From contig NZ_JBKAHK010000005.1 of the NCBI RefSeq assembly GCF_046298265.1, forward strand, positions 264,525-328,524: 64,000 nt of DNA, read 5' to 3'. Of this stretch, positions 62,498-64,000 are shown piece by piece. The notes beneath the pieces were generated by a model that searched no databases, was not told the origin of the DNA, and was given only the letters and a program-made list of their open reading frames with translations. The position numbers and the translations under genes were made by a program. The DNA comes from Gillisia xinjiangensis (lineage in GTDB: Bacteria; Bacteroidota; Bacteroidia; Flavobacteriales; Flavobacteriaceae). Each line of letters starts with the position of its first letter. Position 1 is the first letter of the stretch.

Positions 62498-62617
62498 GCC
62501 AACGGTTTGGCTATGATTTGTTGCGTGTTTAAGCACCTAATTTAGCAAATAAATCACAAGTAGAAAATCACGCAGTGATTTTCGTAAGTCGGCAGTGAAC
62601 TAGCAATAAATTATAGC
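62498..62617 (-). repeat. attC-like imperfect palindrome, site 12, cut by IS110-type element
   Basis: It starts CCAACGGTTTGGCTATGATTTG and contains GAAAATCACGCAGTGATTTTC, then AGCAATAAATTATAGC. The right core (CATTGTTG) is missing because the IS begins at 62618. Confidence 0.65.
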
Positions 62618-63460
62618 ATCAATGAAAAAGCAGTAATCGAGTATCTTTAATATTCACGATAAAAACTAAAGATATGGAATCCCGGGTTACTGCTTTACCA
62701 AAGTTATTCATAGGAATCGACATTCACAAGAGAAGCTGGAAAATACACTGCAGCACCGATCTTTTTGCAGGCAAATCTTTTACCATGCCACCAGAGCCTG
62801 AGAAATTGTATGAATACGTTCAAAAACATTTTCCCGACCATCAAGTCAGCACGGCTTATGAAGCGGGTTGTTGTGGGTATTCGGCCCATCGCAGCTTTAA
62901 AAGCTATGGCTGGGAATCCTTAGTGGTGAATCCAGCCGACATCTATCGCAAAGGAAAGGCGCGTTATACCAAAACCGACCGGATCGATGCGCAACTCATC
63001 AGTCGGGAACTTAAAGACGGACGCCTGGAAGGCATAACTGTTCCAGATATAGAACGGGAAGAACTACGAAGTCTTTTCCGCCGTCGTAACGAATTGGTGA
63101 AAGATCTTCGGCGAATCAAATCTGTTATTAAAATGCAGTTGCTCTACTTTGGCGTAAAAGTTCCAGCGGAGTTTGATAATGATCACTGGAGCCACGATTT
63201 TCGTCATTGGGTGGATAGTCAGGAATTTAATTATCCTACTGCGCGGGAGACCATGGCCAGTAAAATGAGAACTTTCCGGTTTATCGATAAAGAACTTCGG
63301 GATATCTCCAGCCAACTAAGAGCTTATTGTCGGAAACATTTCAAAAAAGATTATTACCTGTTAAGGAGCATTCCGGGAATAGGGGGTATTGTAGCAGTTG
63401 GTATTCTATCAGAACTCGGAGATCTGAGACGTTTCAGCAACTTAAAACACCTGGCAGGAT
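62618..63460 (+). mobile_element. IS110/IS1111-type element, 3' truncated
   Basis: The left end ATCAATGAAAAAGCAG is shared with the element starting at 63956 and the 72-bp relic at 49655. The transposase runs into cassette sequence at about 63460. The 56-base 5' leader is too short to hold a left-end bridge RNA, so an IS1111-like right-end guide RNA, now deleted, is likelier. Confidence 0.75.
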
Positions 63461-63462
63461 AG
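62674..63462 (+). pseudogene. IS110-family transposase, C-terminally truncated
   Basis: The 262-residue product has the DEDD (RuvC-like) domain: FIGIDIHKRSW, STAYEAGCCGY, KTDRIDAQL, and then IPGIGGIVAVGILSELGDLRRF of the Tnp_20 domain. It ends at LKHLAG, where full-length relatives continue to the serine-containing active region. The stop codon comes from the joined sequence. The enzyme is inactive. Confidence 0.85.
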
Positions 63463-63796
63463 TCCATCCAACAACTGTTATTATTGGTATTAGTGAAAGG
63501 ATGACCCGTATTTTACCTACATCTCCACCCTGGTTGAGTAATGGAGGTAGAAATATTATCATGAAAATAATAAGCATTATTGAAATATAGCCTATGACAT
63601 TTTCGAATTTCATTCGAATAATACCTGTCAATAAATTAAAAGGTTTTACTTCTGCATCAATTTGAATTTTGTTATTAGAAAAATCAACATAAAAAATAAG
63701 AGGTTCAACAGTTTTTATAGTAATAATGTTTTCCTTTTCGGTAAAATCTTCATTGTATTTATTTAGATTTTCAATTAGTTGTAGTTTTTTCTCCAT
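63434..63796 (-). CDS. Membrane cassette protein, C-terminus replaced by IS junction
   Basis: The product has two adjacent hydrophobic segments (VIGYISIMLIIFMIIFLPPLL and IRVILSLIPIITVVGWTI). The last residues (ILPGVLSC) are encoded by the complementary strand of the IS110 transposase, so the natural end has been lost. The N-terminal half is soluble and beta-rich. The family is not recognised. Confidence 0.5.
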   Translation of the reverse strand: MEKKLQLIENLNKYNEDFTEKENIITIKTVEPLIFYVDFSNNKIQIDAEVKPFNLLTGIIRMKFENVIGYISIMLIIFMIIFLPPLLNQGGDVGKIRVILSLIPIITVVGWTILPGVLSC

Positions 63797-63838
63797 TTTT
63801 TTTATTTTTTATTTCTCAAAAATTATGTGAGGTTTGTT

Positions 63839-63955
63839 GCCAACGTCTCGTATAAAAACTGTGCGAGCTGGCGAGCGTGATTGTCCGCAGGACAATCCGC
63901 TATGCAAGCGAGCACGATGTTTCGATTTGAGACTGATTTAAGCATTGTTTTTAGC
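63839..63955 (-). repeat. attC-like imperfect palindrome, site 13, cut by IS110-type left end
   Basis: It reads CCAACGTCTCGTATAAAAACTG, CGAGCTGGCGAGCGTGATTG, and ends AGCATTGTTTTTAGC. Nearly the same sequence as sites 10 and 11. Confidence 0.65.
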
Positions 63956-64000
63956 ATCAATGAAAAAGCAGTAATCGAGTATCTTTAATATTCACGATAA
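63956..64000 (+). mobile_element. Left end of another IS110/IS1111-type copy
   Basis: ATCAATGAAAAAGCAGTAAT and the following bases match the left end at 62618 for the 45 bases available. The rest lies beyond the window. It has inserted at the same place in the repeat as the other copies. Confidence 0.75.

Noticed and set aside
47873..63955. CRISPR array
   Set aside because: The repeats are far too long (95-200 bp), imperfect, and separated by genes rather than by short uniform spacers; no cas genes are seen.
1..64000. tRNA, rRNA or integrase gene
   Set aside because: I looked for tRNA arms, rRNA-like sequence and tyrosine recombinase RHRY motifs and saw none.

Overview
The window looks like a chromosomal segment of a marine Flavobacteriaceae bacterium (Bacteroidetes), of the Gramella, Zunongwangia or Salegentibacter kind. 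The evidence is a T9SS C-terminal sorting domain protein, many lipoproteins with SC lipoboxes, promoters that fit the Bacteroidetes -33 TTTG / -7 TAnnTTTG pattern, low GC, and a 6S-like RNA between zapA and rny. The genus is inference; the sequence contains no rRNA or tRNA.

Positions 1-2.7 kb hold the end of a DEAD-box helicase, a DUF1328 micro-protein and two lipoproteins, one with an OmpA domain. Positions 2.7-9.0 kb are a tight one-strand operon: FAD oxidoreductase, methyltransferase, type III polyketide synthase, FabI/FabL-like reductase, FabZ-like dehydratase, ketosynthase, carrier protein and phosphopantetheinyl transferase. It resembles a self-contained pathway that builds an acyl starter and turns it into a tailored phenolic or pyrone lipid. 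Positions 9-37 kb are mostly housekeeping: hibernation factor, PBP1-type transglycosylase, PriA, S6-S18-L9 ribosomal proteins, HisS, cysteine desulfurase, M23 peptidase, ZapA, 6S RNA and RNase Y. Among them is an overlooked row of three tiny paralogous genes (14.9-15.4 kb).

Positions 37.1-47.9 kb are all on the minus strand and look like an envelope or stress island: DUF2254, MscS channel, Dps, LapA, porin-like proteins, an OmpA lipoprotein with coiled-coil repeats, two paralogous pairs of small proteins and an AraC regulator. A conserved 22-bp motif lies 20-31 bp upstream of three of its transcription units. One gene is a fusion that places a lipobox in the middle of a coiled-coil protein.

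Positions 47.9-64 kb are the most unusual part. Small accessory genes, nearly all on the minus strand (two HigBA-type toxin-antitoxin pairs, Crp and AraC regulators, cupin, SDR, lipoproteins, orphans), are separated by about thirteen imperfect-palindrome repeats of roughly 95-200 bp. The repeats begin with an AACG core and mostly end in an ATTGTTGT-like core. The layout resembles an integron cassette array with attC sites, although no integrase lies in the window. Other mobile DNA has landed in these repeats: an IS110/IS1111-type element (one truncated copy, one left end, one 72-bp internally deleted copy), two near-identical 633-bp ORF-less group II introns, and a broken IS1182 element. A partial IS21 element also lies in this region. 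Several cassettes appear to have been damaged by deletions at these insertions.
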